Source: Ampullaceana balthica (Eukaryota; Mollusca; Gastropoda; Lymnaeidae). Taken from it: DNA of 64,000 nt. The DNA is taken from positions 607,001 to 671,000 of the forward strand of contig CALYLW010000133.1 in NCBI GenBank assembly GCA_944989445.1, given 5' to 3'. Under the pieces are notes generated by a model. That model was given only the letters and a program-made list of their open reading frames with translations. It was not told the DNA's origin and searched no databases. The translations under genes were made by a program, and so were the position numbers. Shown piece after piece: positions 35,901 through 50,400 of the stretch. Position 1 is the stretch's first letter. Each line of letters starts with the position of its first letter.

Positions 35901-38900
35901 CAGTGAATACTGCCATGCAATCGCTATATGACTTTTTAAGCTTACATAGTTGAAGTCTGGAATGTGTCAGCAGCAGACAGTACTTTCTACTTTCAGCAAA
36001 AATGTGCCCCTTTAACTGAGGTAAGTTACGCCATCCATTGGAATATTGCTCCTGCTAAACAACCTTGTGCTCATGGGGACTTAATTAAGAATATTGAGGA
36101 GTAATTTATATATTAGATCCGAAAATTCCAGAAATTATCGACGTATAAAACAAATTCCAATAAATATTTGTACTCCAAAATAAAATTCATAAAATCAAAA
36201 CATCCATAAGTAACTAGAAACCAGCATGTTATAGAATTTGTTCGCACCAAAACTACTTGATACCAACCTGATTTAAGGAAACTTGGTAGTTCAGAGGCTT
36301 CTTGTCAGCATTATAACAATTAATGTTAAAAATGTTACACGTCTAGATGCAGTGTGTGTCTATTCATACATTTAACATATTAAACAATTTTAATTTTGTA
36401 TCTGAGATTTATTTAACTTACGGTTATGGTTAAACATTAAAATGCTTAAATCATTAAATTCGAAAAAAAAATTTAAAATAAATTAATTATTAAATCAATT
36501 TTACATTGCAAGTGTGGTCTCAAAACACAGTGCTCCAACTATGCTCCCAACATTTTTTTAAAATTTTTTAAAAAATGGCTCTAAGATACTACGGGTCTGG
36601 TTACACTGATGTTTATATTTAAATACATGTTTGCATTGTTAATTATATATATAGGTATATTTTTTTTAATGTAACATTTCTCTGTAGCCTTTCCCCACTG
36701 TAATATAAATTAATTATTTAAAGAACAACAAAATAGAGCCTTATAATTACGTATTTAAATAAATGTAAAATATACGGCAAGCTTGATTTTTTTTAAAATG
36801 ATTTATTTTTAAATGAATGCAAGTGCGAAGTCCACGTATTTATCTTTTATTAATAAAACACCTTTTCAGGTGATCCATGGCTTTGTCAGAAAGAAAGCTT
36901 TACTAACGTTACAGCAAACATTGGAGAATCGAAAGTCATCGCTTTCACAGTAGTAACATACATTGAAAATACACACTATCCAAAGATGAAAGTGGGCGAA
37001 GCATCACTGGAGAGGAATGAGACCATCGATCCCTACACATTTACTTGGAAAAGTAGCAACCAATCCACCGTAGAGTACACGGTGACAATAATAGTTCATA
37101 TAAATAACACAGGCTCCTTTGGTCGAACAAATTTCATTTTATCTAAGATCGCTGGACGTTATCTGAAGTATACCATAATTGTTAGGCCAGACGGTTAGTA
37201 AAAAACACATGGACAGTAATAATTAAATATGGATATTTATTTTAAAAACTAATTAAATAAGTAGCCACCATAATATAAGCATAATAAAAACAAACACATA
37301 AACAATTTTCACCAATACACATAGCACCCCATAACTCTATACATAAAACACAATAATCTCTCTCTTTCTCTCTCTTTCATTTTCTCTCCCACTTTCTCTT
37401 TCTCTCCATGTCTCTTTCCCTCACGATATATACATAAGTTCTGAGCTTGCATTACGGATCCTATTTTGCCCACACAGTACGATCCCGTTTCATAATTGTA
37501 TTCCATTCGTGATGTAATCCCTTTACCCGGTATAATTTTATACTTTTATTCTTTCGCACATTCCATTATTATCCTGTTGTATAATTGGATCTCCTTCTGG
37601 TTTTAATATTTTCCAGTATGATTTAGTTGCATAATGAGATCCGAATTTTAGTTTAATCTCTTTCCCGAGAGTAATTACATACTTATTTCCATATGTGATG
37701 CTACCGTTCAACAATGGATCATGTGCTTGATCGAATTCATGTCACCTTACTCAATCTTGTACTCTTTTGAGATATCATACCCCAGTATAATCCCTTGCAT
37801 AAAAATATCCCTTTTTTCAAATCAATCTCCCGTTTGATTTTATTAGTTATACATAGTTCATGTAAACAGCACATTTCTAGTATTTTCTGCTCATTTTGAT
37901 TTAGCCTCCCTCTTCCGAAACGACCAAGGTATGTTGGTCAGACCATGTGATCACTCTCCACCTTTACATTGAGGTCAACTAATAGGTATATTGCTTGGTT
38001 GGTGGGTATACTGGCAATTAATTGATTACGAGCTTCATAGACCTGGTCTTTCGCATATGAATTGGAGGATAGGGTTGGAGCATATGCACTGATGATGTTG
38101 GCTAATCCCTAAGATGTTGATAGACGTAAAGTTAGTATTTTATTAGTGACCTTTGTTGGGGGTTATGTGGAGGAGAACAGTGTGTTTTTTATAGTAAACC
38201 AACCCTATGTTGCCTTGGAGTCCCCACTGAACACCCTAGAAGAAGAACGTGTAGTTGCGCTATTTTATAGTACCACATTGAGGGAGTCTAGTCTTCTGGA
38301 AGCAGGCGATATAAATGTTTACTCTGCTAAGATCTATGTCAATGATTTCTGTCTTTCTGACATTGTTAATGAGCTGCAGGTAAGCAGAATTACCTGGACA
38401 AATAATCCTTACTTTCCTGATTGCTAGTCGAAGAGCTGGGGTCTTCGATTCTTTTGAGGTCGACCTTTGTCATTGCCATGGCGGGGTTGGAATATAAACA
38501 TCCACTCCCCTAGAAATGCCCTAAAGGGTTGCGTCTCCTAATGCCTATGTTAATCGATGAAGGCAGTCAACCGGCGCCTTAAACCATTAACTTCGGTTAC
38601 ATGAGTTTTATAAACCATGGCCGGTAGCTCATCCAGGAGAGAGAAACTCTCACTGCAAACCTATGCTGCTTTGCGGCTATACCCATATGGGAAAGATTGG
38701 GGTAGCAAATTTCCAGATGTAAAACCAGGAAATAGAGTTCATAAGGCCGTCTCTTTTTGGAATCAATTGCATTCCAACAGCTCCACTGGTGCTAAGGCGT
38801 AGTGAAATTAGTCTTTCTCTTAGACCCACCAATGGCTGGGAGAGGAGTATCAACTGTTTGGGAAGCTGCTGGTTCTACATACCACGGCGCCCAGCCTTTA

Positions 38901-41426
38901 TCTTTCAAGGAGAGGACACTCCAGCATTGTCTCAAGCTGTGATCACAAAACGGAAAGCAGCAGTTTACTTATTTTACGCCATATATCAATTGGCGCAGAG
39001 CTAGGCGCCACATATCACTGCAATGCTACCGTCCGCCTCAAGCTGGGCAGCCCATAGCCAATAAGGTGGTATCGCCATGATCTCCCTACTATACTTGTTG
39101 CGTGAAGCTTAGAGTAATATCTCAACAAGTAGGTCACTAAATCATGCAACCAAAAATAGGGATAAAAAAAAAGAAAAGAATCCCCAGCTCTTCAACTGGC
39201 AAGCTGGAACGTAAGGACTATGTACCCGCGCACTATTTATATGATACACTGAGTATTTGTGTATATAAATATGTATATATGCTTTATTTCTTAACTGTAT
39301 GTACAGACGTGCAAATACTTTAATATAAATATACATTTAGAACATCAGTTATCAATTAAGCATTTTGTATGAACTTTGTTTTTAAATATATAAACCAAAT
39401 TAGGGCCTAAGTGCAATATGTATATGTGAGCATTAAATGTGTCTTTTTAAAAAAATATGTTTACGTAAATGTTTTTTAAGTGTTTAAATTCAAGCATTAA
39501 AATAGATGGATAGATGAGTTTGATTAATTAATTCTTTTTCACAGAAAAGGAAACTGAAATTAACTTCACATATTCTGAAAAAATGGAAGAATACGGTACG
39601 GAATTCACTTGTACAACCAATAAGATTGTTAAGCGACTTCAAATCGGAACAGAGAAGCTACACAAACCATTAAGTCTGAATGAAAACAGCAGACTCTTGA
39701 AATACGAATTCCTTGAAGATAATTTGTGTTTATATGCAAAGACGTTCATATGTAGTGCCTTAAATTATGCTGGTAATGAAAAGACTCAATCACTGGATGT
39801 TCCCATAAAACAGCATGGAAAATGTAATTTACGTTTGTAAAAATACTTTTTACTAATTAAAATAAAAATATTAAATTTTATTAACGTATTTTAGAGTGAT
39901 AAACAAATTATCAATTTTTTCAGTTAATTGTTTTATTACAATTTTACGTGCCAAAATGTTAAAAGAATGCTTACGCTTTTAAAAAATATACGGATAAGTA
40001 TATTCAACTGAAAACACTGTATTTCATGCATATATACTTTTATTTTCAGGTATTCCCACGCCTTGCGACGGAAGATGGAAAAATCAAACCATTTACTGGA
40101 GAATAAAAAAAACCGTAACAGTTAACTTTTGCTTTACAAGCAATCCTAAACTTGACTTGACATTTCAGCTTAATGATAAAGTACAGTCTATTTCTGAATT
40201 TGATTCACATGTAAAGCTTGATGTTTACAGAAACCTAACACATTATTATAACATTGTAAATATAACAATTCTAAACGTTTCTAAGGAAAATTTTACTTCT
40301 CATTGCCTTAGAATATCGGATTCCAAGGGCAATTTATTGGAACTATATTTCATCCTAATTGAAAAGCAAGGTAAGGGACTTAATATCAAGTTAAATCAAT
40401 TTAAAATAAAATTTTGAAGACGTTTATTTTATTAAAAGAAATACAATTCAAATAAAGAAAAAAGCAGTTTTATTTTATTAAAGTATGTTATATTAAAATT
40501 TATCGCTTATTTTAACCTTAAATAAATAACAAATTGTGGTTAAAATAATTAAAAATACATCATTTATAATGATACTTATAGAAATATTAACTCTCACAGA
40601 ATCTATATATATATTTCTCCTAAAGGACCATTTTCCAATGAGCATGACAAATGACCCTCCCTGGGGTTAACTAATCACAGTTAACGGTTGGCAAGCGAAG
40701 GTAGTGGAAGGGTGTGCCATGTCTTGAGACCAACAATGCTTTTTAAATTCACTTTCGTTCTTCATCCACAGAGTACATGTATTTCGTATTGTAGTGGTTA
40801 TTACATCCACAGCTTTTGATTTTTAATTTTTAAAAAAATATTTATGTTTATGCCCGTTCTTCCCCCCCTTTCTTAGCGAACATAAACATCGCTTCCCATG
40901 TACTTTACGGGGAAAAAAGTTTCGTTCAATGTTATACACATTCCTTCATCAGGTAACAGTCTGTTCCTATCGGTTGCATATTTCTGGGAAAAGATCATAG
41001 ACGAAGTTGTTGCTCTCAAACTTGGCAACATGGCTGTAATAGTTGTTTCTCAACATTGAGAGAACTTTGGCAACGAGATTTCCGTTGTTCTCAGTGATGG
41101 AAACGGAGTCATACACTAATCGCATGAATACTTCAGGAGTATATGGTGGCGAGGCAGAAATTGTCGCGATGTCCGAAATACTTCAAAAAAATTCTTCGGC
41201 GGTTCGCCCAACGTTCACTCGCGTTGTTCCCATTTGTCCCTGCTACTGTTGATGTCCATTCTCCGTCCCCCCTTTTTTTTTCTTTCGTTGCTTTATCTAT
41301 GAGTAAGTCTGCGGCGTATTCTATGCCGCAGTTCGTATCTAGTGTAATATATCGTGCATAATTGACTCTAACAATTGTTTTTTTGTTTTTTTTTAAAATG
41401 CAAATGTTTCCGTTTTAATGTATATG

Positions 41427-41517
<91 letters not shown>

Positions 41518-41542
41518 TACATATACAAATAAATATATATAT

Positions 41543-41601
<59 letters not shown>

Positions 41602-44365
41602 TAGGTGCAAGTACCCGGCTCCTCCAGGGTTTAAGATAAGGTTTTCTGTTGAAGCGCATAAAACTGTTTATTTGCATGCAATAAAAGGGTACATTTACCT
41701 TAAAGCAATGTGATTGACAACATTTTTGGCAGTTCCATATGGAGTGTGTACAAAAAGATGTTCCTCTTTGCTCACTCTGGAGCAGGCTATATACAACTGC
41801 CCTTGAGAAAAGCATGGAGTCTGCAAGTCTATACCAGCAATCCCAAGAGACTAGCTCTGTGACTTGTTGATTGTAATGACAAAGCACAGTTTCAGTTATA
41901 AGGGAACGAATGCCTTCTGCGCTTGCTAAACATTTTTTGTTTATCAAACGTTTCACCAAAATGCCCCCATGTGGATGCAGATGGACACCTTTGACCCCAT
42001 GCTAGCGGAGGCCAAGGACGTCGGATCACCTTGGAACCTTGATCCGGTCCCCCAATTTGGCGGCACTGAGCAACTTTTGTTTAGTAAAGTTTTCTCTAAA
42101 ATGTACTTACGGCTCAGAACAGACACATGGAGCACTACTTTTGGCTGGAGGAGATCAGAGTAAGGTTGTGATGGAACGAAACCTGTTTAAGAACGTTCCC
42201 GTGTTATTTTGTGTACGTGTACAAAAGAAGTTAAATAATTACTGATGATTATGTTTTATATAGCTCATATAAGTAAACAAAACTACATTTGGGCCCCGGC
42301 CCCGTAGTGAATGATAATTTTATATTTTTTACGCCTGTTACCATCGCTGGAGGGTACTCAACAACTTCCAAAAGTTTCATGCTTCTACTTACATGGTAAG
42401 CTGGAGAATTAGTGAAAAGTCAGTCTTATATAAGAAACAAAAACTACATTCAGGCCCCGACCCCGTAGAGAGTAATAATTATTTAAATTTTGTTTGCTAG
42501 ATACCATTTTGGGAGGGTACTCAACAACTTCCTACATTTTCATGCTCCTACCGAAACGGGAAATTGGCGATTTAATGATAAGCCTGTTTTACATAGCTCA
42601 TTTAAGAAAAAAACTACATTTTGGCCCCTGGCCCCCGAGTTAGTGATACTTTTATATCTTTTTTGACTGCTACCATCGCTGGAGGGTACTTAACAACATT
42701 CCAAAGTTCATGCTTCTACCTACAAAGAAAGATGAGAAAATGGTTTTGATTTAGTTTTATATAGCCCGTATAAGGAAAAACGGTTTTGGGCCCCCGGCCG
42801 CCCATGAGTGAATATATTTTAATTATTTTTCGCTAATTATCGTCATAATAGTGTATTCAGCAATTTGCCAAAGATTAATCCTTCTACCTTCACGGGAAGT
42901 TGAAGAATTAGTGTTGAGTCACTTTTAAATATAAGAAAAAAATACATTTGGGCCCCCGGCCCCCAGTATCTTATATATATGGAACAAAACTGTTTAAAAA
43001 CAATTCCCATATAATTTTGTGTATGTTTACCAAATTTCACGTTATTTGGTTGTCTGGATCTTGAGTTATTTGGCAACAGACAAACATACAAACAGACAAC
43101 AAATGCATCTTATATGTAACTAGGGGCAAGTACCCGTCTTTCTTGGGTTTAAAATAAGGTTTTCTGTAGAAGCGTACAAAACATTTTTATTTGTATGCAA
43201 TAAAAGGGTACATTTAACTTAAAGCAATTTGATAAAACAACATTTTTGGCAGTTCCATTTGGAGTGTGTACAAAAAGATTTTCCTCTATGCCAACTCTGG
43301 AGCAGGCCACATACAACTGTCCATGAGAAAAGCATGGTGTCTGCAAGTCTATACCGTCATCCCAAGACACTGAGTGATAATTTATATATTTGTTTTGCCT
43401 GTTATCATCGCCAAATGATAATTAACAACCACCGAAAGTTTCATGCTTCTACCTACACGGGAAATAGGATAATTTTGTATTTTTATATTTGTTAAAGCTA
43501 ATAAAAGGAAAAAAAAACTACATTTTTGGCCCCCGGCCACCAGCATCTTATATATAAGGAACGAAACTGTTTAAGAACTTTTCCCATGTAATTTTGTGTA
43601 TGAGTACCAAATTTCACGTTATTTGGTTGTCTGGATCTTGAGTTATTAGGGAACAGACAAACATACAACAAATGCGTCTTATATGTATAACATTTAGGCA
43701 CCATGCCCCCCAGATAGTGATATTTTTTTTTCTACTGCTACCATCGCGGGAGGGTACTCAACAACTTTCCAAAGTTCATGTTTCTACCTACAAAGAAAGA
43801 TGAGGGATTAGTGTTAATTCAGTTTTTCATAGCCCATATAAGGGAAAACACGGTTTTGGGCCCGGCCACCCATAAGTGAAATTTTTAAAATTATTTTCAC
43901 CAATTATCGTCAAAGTGTATTCAGCAAGTTCCCAAGGTTTAATGCTTCTACCTTCACCGGAAGTTGAAGAATTAGTGTTGAATCAGTTTGAAATATAGGA
44001 CAAAACTACATTAGGGCAGCCGGGCCCCAGTAAGTGATAATTTATATAGTTATTTTACCTGTTAACATCGCCAAATGATACTTAACAACCACAGAAAGTT
44101 TCATGCTTCTACCTACACGGGAAATAGTATAATGTTTTTTTCCATACAGCTCATATTATAAAAAACCTACATTTTGGGCCCGCACCCCAAGTGTCTTATA
44201 TATATATATATGGAACGAAATCTGTTTAAGAACCTTTCTCATGTCATTGTGTGAATGTGTACCAAATTTAATGTTATTTGGTTGTCTGGATCTTGAGTTA
44301 TTAGGGAACAGACAGACAAACAGACAGTCAACCAATGCGTCTTATATGGATTAAGATTATATAGA

Positions 44366-44425
<60 letters not shown>

Positions 44426-47400
44426 TTGAAAAAAATTAAGCATAATTTAAATACTAGCTAAGACCCGCGGCGTAGCATACGCCACAAACTTACTCATAGA
44501 TAGTGAACATAAAAATTGGGGGAGGGGGGGGGAAGAACGGAAACAAAAAGTAACACGAACAAATGATAAACCAAGCGAGTGAACGTTGGGAGCCGCCAAC
44601 GCATTTTTGGGAAGTATTTTGGACGACGCGACTATTTCTGCCTCACCACCATATATTCCTGAAGTATTCATGTACTGAGTGTTTGACAACTTTCCGTCAC
44701 TGAGAACAAAGGGGAGCTCATCGCCGAAGTCATCCCAATGTTGAGAAACAAATTATACAGTCATGTTGTCAAGCTGGAGGGAAACAACTTCGTCTATGAT
44801 CTTTTCCGAGAAATATGCGACCGATAGAAACAGATGAAGGAATTGGTTTAACATTGAACAAAGCCTTTTTCCCCCGTGAAATACATGCGAAGCGGTGTTT
44901 ATGTTCGCTAAGAAAGGGGGGGAAGAACGGGCATAAACATAAACATTTAAAAAAAATAAAAAACAAAAGCTGCCTCTGGGCTTGAACCTAAGACCTTCCG
45001 CGTGTCAGGCGGATGTAATAACTAATACACTATGAAATACATGTACTCTGTGGTTGAAGAACAAAAGTGAATGCAAAAAGCATTGCTTCTCTCAAAACAT
45101 GCCCAACCCCTCCCTTACCTTCGCTTGCCAACCGTTAATTGTGATTAGTTGACCCCAGCGAGGGCCATTCGTCATGCTTACTTGCACATACTCGTTGAGG
45201 TGAATTATACATATAAGATGATTCTTGAATATGTAATTTCTTATACAATACGAAGTTTATATTCTCTTAAGTGATAGAAAATAAATATTTCAAATAAACT
45301 GATCTAATTTATTATACATTGATTATCTTTTTACATTTATGAGTAATGTATAGAATGCCTGATGGTTTCAGGCAAAGTATATACCGTATATATTCGTTTG
45401 CAAGCCGACCTTATTTGGACAAAATTTAGGGGAAAAAGTGTGTGGGGGGGTCGGCTTATGAGCGGGTGATAGGTGATTTCTGCATGGATATTGAATATCG
45501 TTGTTGTTATTGTAGATTATCAATGTCCTTTTCTGCATTCTACAAGATTCGACTGCTCTATCAGAAGCTATAACATAAGCCAAACAGTCAGCACTTACAT
45601 CATTTAATCATTTTATTTATTTTTGTGAACGTTTTAATAAATTGTTTTACAAATTTTGTTTTCAACCACGGATTTTAATGCACGCGCTTTCGTCACTGTT
45701 TACCAAATAATTTTTTTTAAAAATACCAGTAACTCTTGCTTAACAAAGAGCAGAAAGACAAATACAGGCAGTACAAAGTAAACAATCATAATGACCGATT
45801 TAGCTTGTAGTTTTTAAAAAAATATGTACCATTTTTTAAAAGCTTTCTATTATTTTTGGGGAGTCGGCTTGCGATCGGGTTATACACTTTAAATAATGTT
45901 CCCTTACAAAAGTGGGGGTGGGGGTTGGCTTATGAACGTACGGGCTATAGAACGAGTATATACGGTAATTTGTAAAACTTTTGCATACTTTGCCTAGGCA
46001 TTCTATAGAATGCCGGATTTTGATTAGGCAAAGTGTAAAAAGAGCACAACAAAAGACTATTGATAATTACGTATTTTAAAGTGGATGTAATACAAAATAA
46101 AGCACATGATGTACGCTCTGTATGATTTTTTCGAGGTCTTCCTCTGATTCCACATCTTGTAAAACATCGCCAGGTAGGGACTACGTTGTGAGGCCTACTT
46201 TAGCTGTGCATCCAAAGAGTGCTTTGTCTGGTTATCTTTTAATACCAGAATGAAAAGCTCTGTCCTTCATGAGTTGGACGAACCGCAACTCCTCACTCCA
46301 GTGGTCAGTTATTTCATCTTGCATACAAGCACACATCATATTTTCGATGTCCTAGTTAGTTCTTTCGACGCTCCCATGACTTTGTATGTGGCGCGGCTTA
46401 CCATGAACGATCTTCAAGGTGGGCCAGTATTCCTTTAGGCTGCTTACAACATTGATTGCAAATTCCCTACCGTTATTTGACTGTAGAATGGTTGGAGCAC
46501 CAAGCAACGTAAATATGTCTACGAGCTGGTATGCTACTTCTTGTGCCATCTTTGTCGTCAGGGCCCTGAGAACCACGAATTGGTGGGATGTTCTTGATAC
46601 ACCATTATAAAATTGTATTCCCCATCAGAATGTGATTGAAAGTCGATGAGACCTACCTGACAACGAGAGATGAATTCAGAAAAAGCCATTGGCTTGACCA
46701 CAGTGCCTTTTTTAAATACCTTTTTTGGTTTTTTTTCTGGCAAGGTTCACATAAATTTAATACACTGTTCAATATCATGACGGGTAGCTTTTTTTTGTAT
46801 TTGGGTGAAAGTTCTTTCAACATTCTGTACCGTCCTCCATAAACAATGTCACAATGTGATTTATGAAGTACGTCACATATCTCGGAGTCTGCGACGTAAA
46901 ACAAAATGGCACTCACTTTAACAGGGTAGAACATTTTACTCTTATTTTCCACCCATCATGACATCATAGTGTTTCACCAGCCAATAGTCCCCTGGTACTT
47001 GCTTAATGGTGGTCTTAGCCATTTTCACATCATCCACCAATTGTTGTTAACAGTTTCTGTTTTTAAAAAAACGCTGTTTTTAGCAGCATTGGCTCTTAAT
47101 TTAGATAACTCATCGTAGAATCGTCGTTGCATGTCAACATGGCGTGATTCCTGTCCTAGAACTATATTCTCTTCCGACATGGTCACACAGCAATCCAAGT
47201 GGAAACGTTATGGGAGAAAGTCTGTGGAATCTCAGCCGGGTGATATAAACTAACGTCGTGAGAAGAATTTAGGAAATATTGTCTTTGATTTGGTAGTGGA
47301 ACCTCGTACCGGCTTAACACTGTCTTACAATAACTTTCAACACATACAGACTTGGATCGCCATCATCAAACAACGACCAAAGCGCCACCGCCAACATCAG

Positions 47401-50400
47401 TGGCTGGAAAAATTGCGGGGGTAGGCCAATTACATACTTTGCCTGACGACAACTCGGCATTCTATAGAATGCCTAGGCAATGTATGAAATAGCCATCATT
47501 TCATACTTAGCCTGAAACCATCAGGCATTCTATGCATTGCCTATGCATTCTATAGAATGCCTGAATTTCACACTTTGCCTGTAACATATACATATACATG
47601 TTTGACCAGCACTCTCTCTGATTTCTATTTTGAAAGTGCAATATTGCAACATCAAGGTAATGAACATACACACACACATACACAAACAAACTGATGTTAG
47701 TGAAAAAAAACAATCTTTTAAATACTAGGATTTGCGCTTTTGTATTTCTTAGCAAACCGCTTAAAGTAAGCTTTTTTACCCTTTTATTTATTTACCGTTT
47801 TCAGGTATTCTTCGAATGAATAATTATTTAAGAAATTTTTTCGCTGTAAAAAGGAATGACGTATTTAACACTACCTTAGAATTTTATAGCAATGCTTCAT
47901 TTCAAAAGGGCACTTACAAACTTATATTCAATGGGCTGAACAATAATTACGAAAACCCTAAATATCAAGTACAGTTGGAAAACAGTATCAATGGGAATCA
48001 TCGCATTTTGATCAGTATTTCTAATGTCACTGAATTTGACCTAATTAAACATGTTATCAAGTTAGATTCACCGCTCTTTGAGACCTTAGAATATGATTTC
48101 ACTCTGATTCCCGATCAAGGTAAGTCTTTTAATAAACTTTAAATATACACCGCAAACATATTTTACATCCTTAATGTAGTTGAATTGGAAAATAAAATTT
48201 AATATATATGTTATGCTATATAATATTTGGCAATGTTCAGTCCGGTCATCGATAGCGATTGGTCCCTCAAACTCATACATACTCCAACAGCCAATCACTG
48301 ACAGAGAAAAAATAAACCTAATTTACATATTGAGCGACGTTCAAAACTAGTTATTTTGGTGTATTGTTTTCAAGAGTTTATTTTGAGCGGTGCGCGTTGG
48401 GATTGCAGTCAAAAACTTTGTTTTTAAGGGTTATTTATTGTAACTCTGGACATAATGTGGTGTGTGGGGGGGGGTAGGGTCTCTGGACAGACCTGTGGTG
48501 TGTGTGGGGGGGAGGTAGGTTCTCTGAACAGACGGGTTGGGTAATCTTGTTATAACTATAATGTATAGTATTTTTGACTTGGTACTCATGTATGGCCGGT
48601 CGAGACGGCGGGTCTCTAGACAAATTGTGGTAGAGGGGCTGCAGGGTCTCGCGACAGACCGCGGTGTTGAGGTGGGGAGGTAGGCTCTCTGGACAGATGG
48701 GGGTGGGTAATGTTGTTATTTGTGAGGTCCTACCATGAACCTCACAGGTCACCCTACACCTAATCCCTTCCATTGACGGGCTTTGTTGCTAGTAATATAA
48801 CGGTGGTCGAGAGGCATGCGTGCTTGGCTGGCGTACCAATGGTCTCGGTTTCGATTCCATGTCAATGCAAGGATTTTTTTCCCGAGGCTTAGGGCGTCCA
48901 GGAGTCCACCGAGCTGTCCAAAGGGTACCTAAGACTAGTTACGGAATTAAATGTACCTGGGTAATGCGTGCAACCCTTATAGCCGTGGCCTGTAAACACT
49001 GCATCACTTGCCAACAGACCGGTATGGTCTGTGGACGCAATAATCTTCTTAATAGAAGGAGCGTCTTTATAGATAATACAAGACAACTTAGTGTTCTGAA
49101 TTTTTTAATATATATGTACAATGCATTTAACATATGTTAACTTATTTTTAAAATGGAAGATATATTTTCTTTTCAGGTTTGGCATTCAGTAGTAATATAA
49201 GTTTACTATTTTAGTGTAATATAATTTCCCTCCATTGAATAGGCATTAGGTCAAATAGACTGTTTTATAAAGTAAAGTGTTATTTTCGTCAAAGATTTAA
49301 GTTACGTTTTATGCTGAATATAAAATTTAATTAATTGTAATTTGAAATTTACATAAAAAGATCACAACGTATCTTTATCAGAAGAAAATGTATTTAGTCC
49401 AGGCTTTAAATATATTATTCACAATACATAGAAATGTTAATGCTTGATGACATTTTGGTATACGGTTTGTTCTGAGTACGTAATTCAATTTTTTTTTCTA
49501 TTGTTAATCGATGAAACTTTAATTATTTTGACTTAAAGACTTATTTTCCTATTGTAAATTTTATTTCAAGTTAAATTAATATTTTGTTCTTACAAATGTT
49601 ATTCAAATTCAACAAGTGGAAATAGCAACACAAAAAAAAAGAGTAAAACATTTTGTACTATATTTTTTATTATTATTATTTTATGAAATATAATTCTAAA
49701 TGTTAACATATTTTATCAACAAACAAATACCATTATATGTACTGTAAAATCATTAATTTGTATTCAGATAATCCCGAGATAAATTATTTTGCTGTTAACG
49801 GATTATACACGATCGACAATGAAACAATAAACCTACAAGATGGAACCAGTGTAGAATTGACATGCAGCATTTTCGGGAATTTAAGTTTACCCCTACATAT
49901 TCGAGCTGAACCATTGTGGTGTTCTAATAGAAGACAAAGTAAATCTGGGACTTTTTTTTTCATCGAGAAATTCCTTAAGAAGCACAATTGCTTTTACTGG
50001 TGTCAGATTTCCATGGAAAAATCTATACAACTAAACATTTCAGCGGTAAAAAGTATGTTACAACTATTTAACACGTTTAGTAAAATAAAATCATTATCAT
50101 GTTATTCAAACTATAACAATATAATATTTATTTTGAATTTAACTTATTTTGTTCCTACAAAACTATGTTTTTTTTATATACTAGGTCAAGTGTTCCTTTG
50201 CTCCAAAGATGATTTGGAACTTGTCATTGATGTTGATCTTGATTCAATCGTGAGCTGGTCATTGTGTATCATAAACTACTCAACTAATAACCCGAGTCCT
50301 ACTATAGAAAGATATGAGTCAGTTAAACATATAAATCTAAACTATGAGCTAGAACCATTAAATCACTCAAATGTGCAATATATGACTCGTTTTACCAGTA

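Larger units (their letters stand above)
45343..47580 (-). mobile_element. Integrase-encoding DNA element (Ginger/KRBA2-like) with complex TIRs
   Basis: Left (45343-45380 plus 45967-46044) and right (47441-47580) ends are inverted copies containing palindromic GGCATTCTATAGAATGCC blocks and ATACTTTGCCTGA motifs. The minus strand between encodes a decayed integrase. Terminal inverted repeats around an rve integrase fit Ginger-type DNA transposons; KRBA2-like is by motif recall. A MITE splits the left TIR. Confidence 0.6.
40371..47804 (+). other. Gene 2 intron 5, about 7.4 kb, transposon cluster
   Basis: Holds an inverted pair of Helitron-like elements (40615-41352 and 44447-45190), two helicase remnants, a tandem repeat series, a MITE (45381-45966) and an integrase element (45343-47580). 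No host exon was found inside it. Confidence 0.7.

Noticed and set aside
38146..39004. Plus-strand ORFs of 61-93 codons in gene 2 intron 3
   Set aside because: The minus strand of the same region reads as a LINE endonuclease, so these are shadows.
41375..41959. Long plus and minus ORFs rich in Ile-Tyr
   Set aside because: They run through (TA)n microsatellite; the only meaningful residues on the minus strand belong to the Helitron helicase relic.
46352..46576. KRBA2-like integrase as a possible host gene
   Set aside because: Frames are broken, it lies antisense in an intron of gene 2, and inverted terminal repeats flank it, so it is a transposon relic.
50046..50184. Reading through the short intron as one 261-codon ORF
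   Set aside because: The frame happens to stay open, but a good GTATGT donor and TACTAG acceptor remove an AT-rich insert and keep the 1-1 phase pattern of the other domain exons.
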